In this document: one piece after another, positions 6,534 through 14,510 of the stretch
Layout of the letters: each line of letters starts with the position of its first letter
Numbering within the stretch: position 1 is the stretch's first letter
Source: Candidatus Saccharibacteria bacterium UBA3749
Lineage (GTDB): Bacteria > Patescibacteriota > Saccharimonadia > Saccharimonadales > Saccharimonadaceae
DNA length: 18,677 nucleotides
Assembly: GCA_002371235.1 (NCBI GenBank)
Contig: DFGN01000011.1
Span: 1 to 18,677, forward strand
Direction: 5' to 3'
The notes under the pieces: generated by a model
What the model saw: only the letters and a program-made list of their open reading frames with translations
Database searches by the model: none
Told to the model about the DNA's origin: nothing
Program-made: the position numbers and the translations under genes

Positions 6534-7536
6534 CGATCAAAACGAAACAAATGCGCCAATGCCCGCCTCGGATCAAGTGATGAACTCCCATCCGGAAGCG
6601 AATTTCTTACAGTCCACAAACTACGCCAGAATGAACGAGCTATTGGGCAATAAAACCATCGTTCTAGACTTTATCAAAGACGGCCATGCACTTCTAATCG
6701 TAAGAAACGCCAAAAGAGGTCGTTATATCGAGATTCCTTGCGGACCGCTGATCGACTGGAGCAACAAAACCTTAGTGAAGAATGTATTTGCCAAAATACA
6801 GGAAATCGCCAAACAGAATAAGTGTGTATTTGTTAGGATTAGACCTCAGCTTAACAAGACACCGGAAAATATGAAACTACTATCCGAGCTCGGCTTGGTC
6901 GAATCTCCGATGCATCTAGCGGCCGAACATACCGTAATGATCGACCTTACACTAAGCAAAGATGAACTACTTGCCAATATGCGGCGCCAAACCAGATATG
7001 AGGTAAGACGAGCCGATAAGTTAGGCATTAAAGTATCGAGCGACAACTCCGAAGAGGTATTTAAGGAGTTTCACCAAGTTCAAACCGAAACAGCCAAGAG
7101 ACAAGGATTTGTGCCACCATCACTTAAGGTTTTACTTGCCGAGAGGGAGGCTTTCCAAGATAATGCAATTATCTATACAGCAGCAACGGCGGACGGCGAA
7201 AAAATCGCCTACGGACTCGTTATTAGGGATGGCGAAGAAGGCGATTACTACGAAGCTGCTTCTACATTACTCAACCGCAAGTTACCTGGAGCTTACGCCC
7301 TGATTTGGCAAGCAATAAAGGACTTAAAAGCGGCTGGGTATAAAAGATTTAACCTTTGGGGAATTGCGCCACCAGGTCAACCCAATCACCGCTATGCCGG
7401 TGTAACTACATTTAAAACAGGTTTTGGTGGTAAGATAGTTGAATACGTACCAGCACACGATTTAGTGATTTCGAAAATCGGCTATCTAAAGGACTTGGTC
7501 GTCGAAAAAGCGCGTAAGAGAAGGAGACATCTATGA
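6526..7536 (+). CDS. FemAB/FemX-type peptidoglycan bridge aminoacyltransferase, copy 1
   Basis: FemAB proteins transfer amino acids from aminoacyl-tRNA to the stem peptide of lipid II or a UDP-MurNAc peptide and build the interpeptide bridge. The 336-residue protein has two GNAT-like halves: HPEANFLQS and RGRYIEIPCGP in the first, then RQTRYEVRRADKLGI and the C-terminal FNLWGIAPPG...NHRYAG...FKTGFGG signature. Its length matches FemX of Weissella, which lacks the coiled-coil insert of staphylococcal FemA. The GTG start at 6526 follows AAAGGAG (6513-6519) by 6 nt, and the gene overlaps the preceding stop by 8 nt. The N-terminal 20 residues are polar and poorly conserved with copy 2. It is a clear paralogue of the next gene. 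The amino acid transferred is unknown. Confidence 0.88.
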   Translation: MNNDQNETNAPMPASDQVMNSHPEANFLQSTNYARMNELLGNKTIVLDFIKDGHALLIVRNAKRGRYIEIPCGPLIDWSNKTLVKNVFAKIQEIAKQNKCVFVRIRPQLNKTPENMKLLSELGLVESPMHLAAEHTVMIDLTLSKDELLANMRRQTRYEVRRADKLGIKVSSDNSEEVFKEFHQVQTETAKRQGFVPPSLKVLLAEREAFQDNAIIYTAATADGEKIAYGLVIRDGEEGDYYEAASTLLNRKLPGAYALIWQAIKDLKAAGYKRFNLWGIAPPGQPNHRYAGVTTFKTGFGGKIVEYVPAHDLVISKIGYLKDLVVEKARKRRRHL

Positions 7537-8564
7537 GTATAGCGAAATTTCAGATTGTCGATTCTTCTTCGCGCGATGTTTGGGATGAGTTTGTCAAGTC
7601 ACATCCTGAGTCGAATTTTTTGCAATCATGGGATTTCTACGAATTCCACGCAAGTCGTGGTAAAAAGATAGTAAGAAGATTGATCTACGACGGTAAAAAA
7701 ATCGCCGGAGCCTATGCCGGCGTAGTGGAAACTGCTAAACGTGGGACATATATGGCGATTGCGGGTGGACCAATTTTGAATTGGAAAAATCACGAACTCG
7801 TTAAGGCAGTTTTTGATGATATTCGCGAGCAAGGTAAATCTACTGGATGTGTTTTTGTGAGGGTGAGACCACAGCTTGAATTATCAAATAAATCACTACA
7901 ACTAATGAATAGACTAGGGTTAAAAAAAGCACCGATGTATCTATCGGTTGAATTCGCTGGAATACTAGACCTTGGGAAATCTGAAGAGGAGATACTGACC
8001 GGAGCTTCGCAAGGTTTCAGGAGAAAACTACGTAAAGCCATGAAAAACGACATAGAAATCGCAGCCGAAACGAGCGATAGCGCTATTGACGAATTTTGTC
8101 GTCTAGAGATACTCCATGCCAAAAGGCAAAAATATGTAGCTTTCTCCAAAGATTTCCTAAAAAAGCAGTACGAAGCATTCCGTAAAGGCGGTGAGGTAAT
8201 AATATATACCGCCCGCAAAGATAATGAAATTTTGGCGCAAAACTTTATAATTTTCTATGGGCCAGAAGCTAGCTACCATTATGGCGTCTCGTCGGAGCTT
8301 GGGACTAAGTACTCAGCTGCACCGCTGCTGCACATGGAAGCGATGCGCGAGGCTAGAAAGCGAAACTGTATTAGATATAATCTGTGGGGTATTGTTGAAC
8401 CAAACGAGACTAATCATCGTTTCTTTGGCGTATCTGAATTCAAGCGTTCTTTTGGCTGTGAGGAGCTAAGATATACACCAGCTCACGACATGATTCTAAA
8501 ACCCACCAAATACCAACTTAATAAACTAGTAGAAACTACACGAAAAAAACTACGCCATGTTTAA
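7533..8564 (+). CDS. FemAB/FemX-type peptidoglycan bridge aminoacyltransferase, copy 2
   Basis: A 343-residue paralogue of the preceding gene that shares HPESNFLQS, the AKRGTYMAIAGGP segment, CVFVRVRPQ, GFRRKLRKAMKND and the C-terminal YNLWGIVEPNETNHRFFGV...FKRSFG signature. Its first 25 residues (FQIVDSSSRDVWDEFVKSHPE) look more like the full family start than copy 1. It overlaps copy 1 by ATGA, so the pair is translationally coupled. In other bacteria FemA/FemB or MurM/MurN pairs add successive residues of one bridge. Two diverged tandem copies suggest a bridge of at least two residues or two different acceptors; this is inference. No terminator is visible after it, and the next promoter begins 6 nt past the stop. 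Confidence 0.88.
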   Translation: MSIAKFQIVDSSSRDVWDEFVKSHPESNFLQSWDFYEFHASRGKKIVRRLIYDGKKIAGAYAGVVETAKRGTYMAIAGGPILNWKNHELVKAVFDDIREQGKSTGCVFVRVRPQLELSNKSLQLMNRLGLKKAPMYLSVEFAGILDLGKSEEEILTGASQGFRRKLRKAMKNDIEIAAETSDSAIDEFCRLEILHAKRQKYVAFSKDFLKKQYEAFRKGGEVIIYTARKDNEILAQNFIIFYGPEASYHYGVSSELGTKYSAAPLLHMEAMREARKRNCIRYNLWGIVEPNETNHRFFGVSEFKRSFGCEELRYTPAHDMILKPTKYQLNKLVETTRKKLRHV

Positions 8565-8569
8565 TACTG

Positions 8570-8578
8570 TGCTATAAT
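8570..8578 (+). promoter_or_regulatory. Extended -10 promoter of the HdeD-like gene
   Basis: TGCTATAAT at 8570-8578 lies 26 nt before the ATG at 8605. Unlike the leaderless genes, this one has a short leader with Shine-Dalgarno AAAGGA at 8592-8597. Confidence 0.7.
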
Positions 8579-8604
8579 AAGCATAAGTAATAAAGGAATT
8601 TTTT

Positions 8605-9204
8605 ATGGCAAAGATAAATCGAAGATATATTGACAAGAACTGGGCAGTTAGTCTGGTACGTGGTTTACTGGCGGCTGTTTTTGGCTGCTTTGCGTTGTTT
8701 GGCGGCATGACCAACATTGAGAATGCGGTAGCAATGATTAGCGTATTCCTTTTGTTTATTGGCATCGTTGATTCAGTAACAGCTCTTTATAATTCAAATA
8801 AGAGACATGGCTGGATCAACTCAATCGTTGATGCTCTAGTAGATGTTATCGCTGCAATGGCGCTATTATTCTTCGCGAGAAACGATCTCACCAATACTGT
8901 GGTTGTTTTGTCGGCCTACACGATTACTTCTGGCGCAATTGACATAGTTCACGCTTTCTTATCAACCGTGGACCCGACTGATCGCTTCATCAAAGCTCTG
9001 GTTGGGATTTGCGGATGTATTATTGGCCTGGTCATTTTAAACGCCGGCGGTTTTGAAATCACTACATTCATTCGGTTCTTTGGTGTTTATATGCTAGTTG
9101 TTGGCGTAACAAGCATGATTTATGGTATTCACAACCGCTCGCAAAATATTGAAGACAAGATTGCGCGAAAGGAAGCCTACAAGAATCGCAAAAAGACCAA
9201 ATAA
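8605..9204 (+). CDS. HdeD/DUF308-like multi-span membrane protein
   Basis: The 199-residue protein has about six hydrophobic segments in three helix pairs, beginning near residues 15-33, 40-60, 68-88, 95-116, 128-148 and 152-175, and a basic C-terminal tail (KIARKEAYKNRKKTK). The N-terminus is basic before the first segment, consistent with a cytoplasmic start. Paired Gly/Ala-rich helices with short polar turns are typical of HdeD/DUF308 proteins; E. coli HdeD is linked to acid resistance, but the biochemical role of the family is unclear. It is preceded by a good promoter and Shine-Dalgarno and followed 37 nt later by a GalU-like gene with its own promoter. I am sure it is an integral membrane protein and moderately sure of the family. 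Confidence 0.75.
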   Translation: MAKINRRYIDKNWAVSLVRGLLAAVFGCFALFGGMTNIENAVAMISVFLLFIGIVDSVTALYNSNKRHGWINSIVDALVDVIAAMALLFFARNDLTNTVVVLSAYTITSGAIDIVHAFLSTVDPTDRFIKALVGICGCIIGLVILNAGGFEITTFIRFFGVYMLVVGVTSMIYGIHNRSQNIEDKIARKEAYKNRKKTK

Positions 9205-9215
9205 TTGGCCATCTA

Positions 9216-9224
9216 TGCTATAAT
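9216..9224 (+). promoter_or_regulatory. Extended -10 promoter of the GalU-like gene
   Basis: TGCTATAAT at 9216-9224, then AAAAGGAG (9230-9237) and the ATG at 9242. The predicted transcript begins at the Shine-Dalgarno, leaving a leader of only about 11 nt. Confidence 0.7.
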
Positions 9225-9241
9225 TTTTTAAAAGGAGAAAT

Positions 9242-10117
9242 ATGAAAGCAATAATTACCGATGCTGGATTTGCAAGTCGCTACTTGCCAATCACGAAAAC
9301 TATTCCTAAGGCCATGATTCCAATCGGAGCTAAGCCAGTAATGCAACTATGCGTTGAAGAATGTGTAGCGGCAGGAATTGATGAAATTATCATCGTCGCT
9401 ACACCAAATACTAAATCCAAAGAGATTTATGATGATTATTTTCACGGTCGAGCCGAGAACGTTAAAGCTTTGCTCGAGAAGCAGGGCAAATCCGATCGCT
9501 TCGAGCCAGTCGAGCAAGTCCTTGGATTCCCCAAGATTACTGTCATTGAACAAGATGCTTCGCTTCCTTATGGCAATGGTTCGCCAATCGTCTCGGCCAA
9601 GAGCTTTGTAGAGAACGACGAGGCGTTCGTAGTATTATATAGTGATGATCTAGTCCTAGGACAGGGTGATGTGAAGACCTTGATTGATGCTTACCGCGAA
9701 AATCCGGGCGCCAAGGCCGTAATTGCCTCACAGGAAATGCCGGAAAATGTTTGGAATAAATACGGCATGATTGCTTTGAAAGAGAATGGTACTCTGTCAC
9801 ATATTGTCGAAAAACCAAAAACCCCAGATCTTAGTCCGAGCAATCTGACAAGTTACGGTCGTTATTTATTGACTCCTGAGATTTTTGATTACCTAGTGCC
9901 ATCCAATACTGGTCTTGACGGCGAACTTTGGACTGTGGATGCAATCACGAAACTCGCCGAGCATGGCGATGTGATTGTAGCTAAGAGTCGTGGTAAGTGG
10001 ATTACGACCGGCGACCCAAAGAATTATTTCCTTGCACACCTAGAATACGTACTGTCGGAGACCGATTATAGTGAAGATGTTATCCAAATGGTTAATAAAT
10101 ATATGAAAGGAGAATAA
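9242..10117 (+). CDS. galU: GalU-like UTP-glucose-1-phosphate uridylyltransferase
   Basis: The likely role is UTP + glucose-1-phosphate to UDP-glucose, the glucose donor for glycolipids and wall glycans. The 291-residue protein has the family's length and layout: an N-terminal Rossmann-like domain, LPITKTIPKAMIPIGAKP (Lys23 aligned with the conserved Lys), YGNGSPI, YSDDLV, HIVEKPKTP, YGRYLLTPEIFDYL, GELWTVDAI and KWITTGDPKNYFLA. The usual nucleotide-binding loop GxGTR is replaced by GFASR (residues 9-13), with Asp7 before it; substitution of the second Gly and Thr is unusual. It may be a shifted specificity, or normal for this lineage. AAAAGGAG precedes the ATG. Its last codons contain the Shine-Dalgarno of the next gene. 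Confidence 0.82.
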   Translation: MKAIITDAGFASRYLPITKTIPKAMIPIGAKPVMQLCVEECVAAGIDEIIIVATPNTKSKEIYDDYFHGRAENVKALLEKQGKSDRFEPVEQVLGFPKITVIEQDASLPYGNGSPIVSAKSFVENDEAFVVLYSDDLVLGQGDVKTLIDAYRENPGAKAVIASQEMPENVWNKYGMIALKENGTLSHIVEKPKTPDLSPSNLTSYGRYLLTPEIFDYLVPSNTGLDGELWTVDAITKLAEHGDVIVAKSRGKWITTGDPKNYFLAHLEYVLSETDYSEDVIQMVNKYMKGE

Positions 10118-10123
10118 TATCAA

Positions 10124-10414
10124 ATGAATGTAGCGGAGTGGATAATTGTAGCAATCCTCAGTATTACCTTGATGGTGCTGTTGATTTTGGCGATTATACT
10201 AATCGTGAAGCTAATTGGGCTTAGCAAGGAAGTTGAGAAGATTGTTGTCGAGGGCCAAGATATCGCCAAAAACGCCAACGGAATCGTTTCTAACGTTAAA
10301 GGAATGACATCAATTGGTGGAACTATGGAAATGTTTGTTGACAAATATATCAATCCAAAGCTGAAAAACATAATGAAGGAAAAGGAGACTAAGAAAAATG
10401 AGCGAAAAGACTAA
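10124..10414 (+). CDS. Small single-span membrane protein of unknown function
   Basis: The 96-residue protein has one long hydrophobic segment near residues 5-31, followed by an amphipathic helix-prone region (LSKEVEKIVVEGQDIAKNA) and a very basic, charged C-terminus. This layout resembles DUF948/YtxH-type proteins, in which a short anchor carries a cytoplasmic coiled helix. The Shine-Dalgarno AAAGGAG (10106-10112) lies inside the 3' end of the GalU-like gene, 11 nt from the ATG. It overlaps the next gene by 17 nt, so the two small membrane proteins are almost certainly made together and may act together. No catalytic motif is seen. Confidence 0.75.
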   Translation: MNVAEWIIVAILSITLMVLLILAIILIVKLIGLSKEVEKIVVEGQDIAKNANGIVSNVKGMTSIGGTMEMFVDKYINPKLKNIMKEKETKKNERKD

Positions 10415-10709
10415 GGGCGGAGCGGGTAAATTTATTTTAGGCGCAGCACTCGGCGCAATTGCTGGTGCAATTGCAGGAAAATTTATCTCGCTTAAGGGTG
10501 AAGACGAAAAAAATGCCAAATGCGACTGCGATGATGGATGTGACTGTGGTGACATTTGTGAGTGTGGCGACGAATGTGATTGCTGCAAGGATGAACCCGA
10601 CGAGGAATCAAGAGCAGAAAATCCAAAAACTACTAAAGCTGCCGCCAAGAAACCGGAGAACAAGAAAACCGTAGCTCATAAAAGCGCGGAAGAAAAGTCC
10701 GAAAAATAA
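10398..10709 (+). CDS. YtxH-like membrane-anchored protein with a fourfold CxC repeat
   Basis: The 103-residue protein starts with a Gly/Ala-rich hydrophobic helix (GAGKFILGAALGAIAGAIAG, about residues 8-27), like YtxH-type proteins. A cysteine- and aspartate-rich stretch follows at residues 42-63, then a Lys/Ala/Glu-rich disordered tail. In the middle stretch CxC occurs four times with exactly three residues between copies (CDC, CDC, CEC, CDC) and a final extra Cys, giving nine cysteines in 22 residues. Regular CxC clusters with acidic residues are typical of thiolate metal binding, as in metallothioneins, but I know of no named family with this layout. AAAGGAG (10381-10387) precedes the ATG by 10 nt. 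A terminator follows, so this is the last gene of its operon. Confidence 0.72.
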   Translation: MSEKTKGGAGKFILGAALGAIAGAIAGKFISLKGEDEKNAKCDCDDGCDCGDICECGDECDCCKDEPDEESRAENPKTTKAAAKKPENKKTVAHKSAEEKSEK

Positions 10710-10727
10710 TAAGTAATTATGATGGAG

Positions 10728-10751
10728 ACAGGCCTAATTAAGCCTGTTTTT
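10728..10751 (+). terminator. Rho-independent terminator before dnaE
   Basis: ACAGGC (10728-10733) pairs with GCCTGT (10742-10747), followed by four further T (five Ts in all, 10747-10751). The dnaE extended -10 begins 3 nt after the T-run. Confidence 0.85.
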
Positions 10752-10753
10752 CA

Positions 10754-10762
10754 TGGTATAAT
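10754..10762 (+). promoter_or_regulatory. Extended -10 promoter of dnaE (leaderless start)
   Basis: TGGTATAAT at 10754-10762 ends exactly 6 nt before the ATG at 10769. There is no Shine-Dalgarno; the upstream bases belong to the terminator. Confidence 0.75.
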
Positions 10763-10768
10763 TTCAAT

Positions 10769-13700
10769 ATGGAAGAGTTGACTGCGAGCGATTTTGTACA
10801 TCTGCATAACCATACGCATTATTCTTTGCTTGATGGACTAACCAAAATTCCCGAATTAGTGAAATTTGTCAAGGAAGACGGCATGGAGGCTGTTGCCGTA
10901 ACTGATCACGGCACCATGTCAGGTTTGGTTGAGCTATATAAGGAATGCAATGATGCCGGAATTAAACCGATCCTGGGCCTGGAAGCTTATGTGGCGGCGC
11001 GCAAAATGACCGATCGCGACCCAGCGCATGACAAACAGAGATTTCATATCACTTTGCTCGCTATGAATAATCAAGGGTTTGAAAACCTCTGCCGTATTAT
11101 GAGTAACGCAGAGATTAATGGTAAGTATTACAAACCGCGCACCGATCACGATGAATTACAAAAGTACAATGAAGGTATCATTTGTCTATCTGGCTGTATG
11201 GGTTCAGAAATATCTGAAGCAATCCGAGCCGGTGATGATGAAAGAGCATTTAAACTTATTGACTGGTATCGCAATGTCTTTAAGGACAGGTTTTACTTAG
11301 AAATGCAAGATCATGGCCATCCAAAATCATCTACCCATTCAGCCGAACAGAAGAAGGTTAATGATTGGCTAATGGCGCATGCGGATGAGTTAGGATTGCC
11401 CTTAGTAGTAACTTGCGATGCACACTATTTGAGACGTGAAGACCAGGATGCACACGAAGTACTGCTATGTATTGGCACAGCGGCTAATCTATCTGATACA
11501 AATCGTATGACTTTAAAGGATTATGATTTGCACGTGATACCAGCAAAGGAGATAATCTCACATTGGCAAGATACCTGCCCGGAAGCGGTTAGAAATACAA
11601 AACGTATCGCTGATCGATGCAATGTGGATTTGCAACTAGGGCGAATCCTGATTCCGAAATTCCCGGTACCGGATGGTGAGGATGAGAAGACTTATCTAGA
11701 TAAGCTTGTTTTCCAAGGACTAGTTTACCGCTATGGAGGGAAAAAGCTCGATGAAACACTAGATTTATCTGTTGCCGAATGTCGCGAAATTCTGGAAAAA
11801 GTAGATAAGGAACGTGATGAATTGCATAAGGTGTTGCCGCGAATTGATTATGAGCTATCCGTGGTAGATAAAATGGGCTATAACGGTTACTTCTTAATCG
11901 TGCAGGATTTCATTAACTGGGGAAAAAGCCAGCGAATCGTCTATGGGCCAGGCAGAGGCTCGGCAGCTGGTTCCATTCTAGCTTATGCATTACGTATCAC
12001 TGAGTTAGATCCTCTAAAGTATGACCTACTCTTTGAAAGATTTCTAAATCCAGATCGTATCAGTATGCCAGATATTGATACCGATATCCAGGATACTCGG
12101 CGTGATGAGGTCATTCAATACTGCTCGGATAAATACGGATTTAATCGAGTTAGTAACATTGCAACTTTTGGTAAGATGATGGCCAAAAACGCCGTACGCG
12201 ACGTAGCTAGGGTGCTCGAAGTGCCTTACCAGGAGGCAGATAGACTAGCTAAAATGGTGCCAGATCCCGTACAGGGTCACCACGTACATCTAGCCGATGC
12301 CATAAAAGATGTTCCGGATCTAAAACAGGAATATGAAACAAATCCAACCTCGCGAGAGGTAATCGATTTCGCTTCACGGCTTGAAGGCACGATTCGTAAC
12401 CACGGTGTACATGCTTGCGGCGTAATTATCGCACCAGATGATTTAGTGAAATTCTTACCACTTGAAGTTTCAGCTAAGGGCCCAATAGCGGCCCAATTCC
12501 CGATGGGACAAGTTGAGGAACTCGGTCTACTCAAAATGGACTTTCTTGGTTTATCCAATTTATCAGTGATTAATAACGCACTGAGGATGGTGCGAAAAGT
12601 CTACAACGAAGATGTCAATATGTATTCTCTACCGCTTGATGATCCGGAAACTTATGCGCTACTCCAAAGAGCCGAGACGACTGGCGTATTCCAACTAGAA
12701 TCAGCAGGAATGAAGCGGTATCTGCGCGACCTTAAAGCATCTTCGTTTGAAGATATTATCGCTATGGTAGCTTTGTATCGCCCGGGCCCAATGCAGTTTA
12801 TTGACTCATTTATTCGACGAAAACACGGCGAAGAAGAGATTACCTATTTGCATCCCGGGCTAGAGAATTCACTAAAAAGCACATACGGCATCATGATTTA
12901 TCAAGAGCAGTTCATGCAGATTTCTAAGGAGTGGTGCGGTTTTACCGGTGGACAGGCGGATACTTTACGTAAAGCAGTAGGAAAGAAGAAAGTCGACTTA
13001 ATGAAAAAGGTGAAACCTGAATTCATTAAGGGTGCAGTTGAAATCGGTGGGGCGACCGAGGAAATTGCAGAAACCTTCTGGTCACAACTACTCGAATTCG
13101 CTAACTATTGTTTCAACAAATCACATGCTGCATGCTATGCTTTAATTGCTTACTGGACGGCTTACTTAAAGGCACATTATCCTGACGCATTTATGGCGGC
13201 ATTAATGACCGCGGATATGCGCTGGACCGACCGGTTAGCTATCGAAATGGCCGAATGTAAAAAAATGGGGCTTAAAGTCCTTGGGCCAGATATCAACCAG
13301 TCCTATGGTGATTTTGGTATTGTGGGAGGGGAGAAAACTATCAGATTCGGCCTATCCGGCATAAAAGGAATGGGTAAAGCTCTGGTGGAAGAGGTGGTAA
13401 TCCCAGAACGCGACAAAAATGGACCGTTTAAATCAGTTTGCGATTTTGCTAAACGCGTCGACTCGACCAAATTTAATAAAAAATCATGGGAAGGAGCAAT
13501 TAAGACTGGAGCTTTTGACAGATTTGGATACTCGCGCTCAGATTTATTGTTTAATCTTGAAGCGATACAGGCCTATGGCACCAAGATTCAGAAGGACGTA
13601 GGTTCGGGGCAGACGGATTTATTTGGTATGATGGGAGCAGCAGGAGAAGTACCAGAGGTTGAAATAAAGCCAGCGCCAGTGCAGCACCCGGAAAAGGAAC

Positions 13701-14503
13701 AGCTCTTGTGGGAACGAGATTTAATGGGGCTATATCTATCGGCGCATCCACTGGATAAATATGATACTTATTTCGAAGAACAGACTCATCCAATGTCATT
13801 AATAACAGCCGAAAACAATAATAAGATGGTCACGATCGGCGGAATTATCACAGCGGTTCGAACCATTCTTACCAAAAAAGGCGACAAAATGGCATTCGTC
13901 AAAATTGAGAATAAAGCAGGAGAAGCAGAATTTATCGTATTCCCATCAGTTTTCGCCGAATGCGGCGGTAAGCTCGAGGTCGATAACGTGGTCAGAGTAA
14001 AAGGCAAGGTGAATGCTACCGACCGCGATGGCAATATTGTATCAGATGTGAAGCTACTGGCAGAGGTGGTGGAAACAGTCTCCGATGAAACTCTCTCGTC
14101 TTATATTTCCACCGGAACCAAACTAGCTGCACCAACCCTAGCTCCGAATGCCAGAAAACGTGGACGCACTTCGGCAGAGCGAGTATATCATAATGGTAAC
14201 TCAGCTAATAAGGAACGAGTAGCGGCAAACATCGAAGACGCGCCACGCGTACTCAAAGAACCACCAAAAGATCCGCGCAAAGAAAAATTGTATATTCTGA
14301 TTGAAGACCCGGCCAATACAGAAGTCCTAACCGCAATACGTCGCCTGGCCGATGTCTATTTAGGTGTACAGGATGTAATTTTGGTTCTAAAAGATGGAGA
14401 AGAAAAACGACCGCTCAAGATGCCTTTCAGGGTGGACGTCTCAAACGATTTGCTGTCGAAACTCAAAGAGCTGGTCGGAGAAGAACGAGTGAAGGTGGTA
14501 TAA
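10769..14503 (+). CDS. dnaE: DNA polymerase III alpha subunit (replicative polymerase)
   Basis: DnaE is the catalytic subunit of the bacterial replicase. The 1244-residue protein begins with a PHP domain that keeps its metal ligands (HLHNHTH at residues 11-17, TDHGTM at 45-50), so it may still have phosphoesterase/proofreading activity. The polymerase core has GPGRGSAAGS, MPDIDTD (Asp435 and Asp437) and KMDFLGL (Asp591), which correspond to the three catalytic aspartates of E. coli DnaE. Helix-hairpin-helix and tandem beta-binding regions follow, then an OB domain (ITAVRTILTKKGDKMAFVKIE, about residues 1024-1044), a basic linker near residues 1120-1150 and a small C-terminal domain. The length fits DnaE1-type enzymes (about 1160 in E. 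coli). The mRNA is predicted leaderless. Its TAA stop lies inside the smpB -10 box. Confidence 0.97.
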   Translation: MEELTASDFVHLHNHTHYSLLDGLTKIPELVKFVKEDGMEAVAVTDHGTMSGLVELYKECNDAGIKPILGLEAYVAARKMTDRDPAHDKQRFHITLLAMNNQGFENLCRIMSNAEINGKYYKPRTDHDELQKYNEGIICLSGCMGSEISEAIRAGDDERAFKLIDWYRNVFKDRFYLEMQDHGHPKSSTHSAEQKKVNDWLMAHADELGLPLVVTCDAHYLRREDQDAHEVLLCIGTAANLSDTNRMTLKDYDLHVIPAKEIISHWQDTCPEAVRNTKRIADRCNVDLQLGRILIPKFPVPDGEDEKTYLDKLVFQGLVYRYGGKKLDETLDLSVAECREILEKVDKERDELHKVLPRIDYELSVVDKMGYNGYFLIVQDFINWGKSQRIVYGPGRGSAAGSILAYALRITELDPLKYDLLFERFLNPDRISMPDIDTDIQDTRRDEVIQYCSDKYGFNRVSNIATFGKMMAKNAVRDVARVLEVPYQEADRLAKMVPDPVQGHHVHLADAIKDVPDLKQEYETNPTSREVIDFASRLEGTIRNHGVHACGVIIAPDDLVKFLPLEVSAKGPIAAQFPMGQVEELGLLKMDFLGLSNLSVINNALRMVRKVYNEDVNMYSLPLDDPETYALLQRAETTGVFQLESAGMKRYLRDLKASSFEDIIAMVALYRPGPMQFIDSFIRRKHGEEEITYLHPGLENSLKSTYGIMIYQEQFMQISKEWCGFTGGQADTLRKAVGKKKVDLMKKVKPEFIKGAVEIGGATEEIAETFWSQLLEFANYCFNKSHAACYALIAYWTAYLKAHYPDAFMAALMTADMRWTDRLAIEMAECKKMGLKVLGPDINQSYGDFGIVGGEKTIRFGLSGIKGMGKALVEEVVIPERDKNGPFKSVCDFAKRVDSTKFNKKSWEGAIKTGAFDRFGYSRSDLLFNLEAIQAYGTKIQKDVGSGQTDLFGMMGAAGEVPEVEIKPAPVQHPEKEQLLWERDLMGLYLSAHPLDKYDTYFEEQTHPMSLITAENNNKMVTIGGIITAVRTILTKKGDKMAFVKIENKAGEAEFIVFPSVFAECGGKLEVDNVVRVKGKVNATDRDGNIVSDVKLLAEVVETVSDETLSSYISTGTKLAAPTLAPNARKRGRTSAERVYHNGNSANKERVAANIEDAPRVLKEPPKDPRKEKLYILIEDPANTEVLTAIRRLADVYLGVQDVILVLKDGEEKRPLKMPFRVDVSNDLLSKLKELVGEERVKVV

Positions 14504-14504
14504 T
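14496..14504 (+). promoter_or_regulatory. Extended -10 promoter of smpB embedded in the dnaE stop
   Basis: TGGTATAAT at 14496-14504 contains the dnaE TAA stop (14501-14503) and ends exactly 6 nt before the smpB ATG. It gives smpB a leaderless transcript in addition to any read-through from dnaE. Confidence 0.65.
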
Positions 14505-14510
14505 AGCATC

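Noticed and set aside
10310..10663. Ser-rich - strand ORF opposite the CxC protein
   Set aside because: Its Ser/Gln/His repeats are the complement of the Cys-Asp codons on the + strand; it has no ribosome binding site or promoter.
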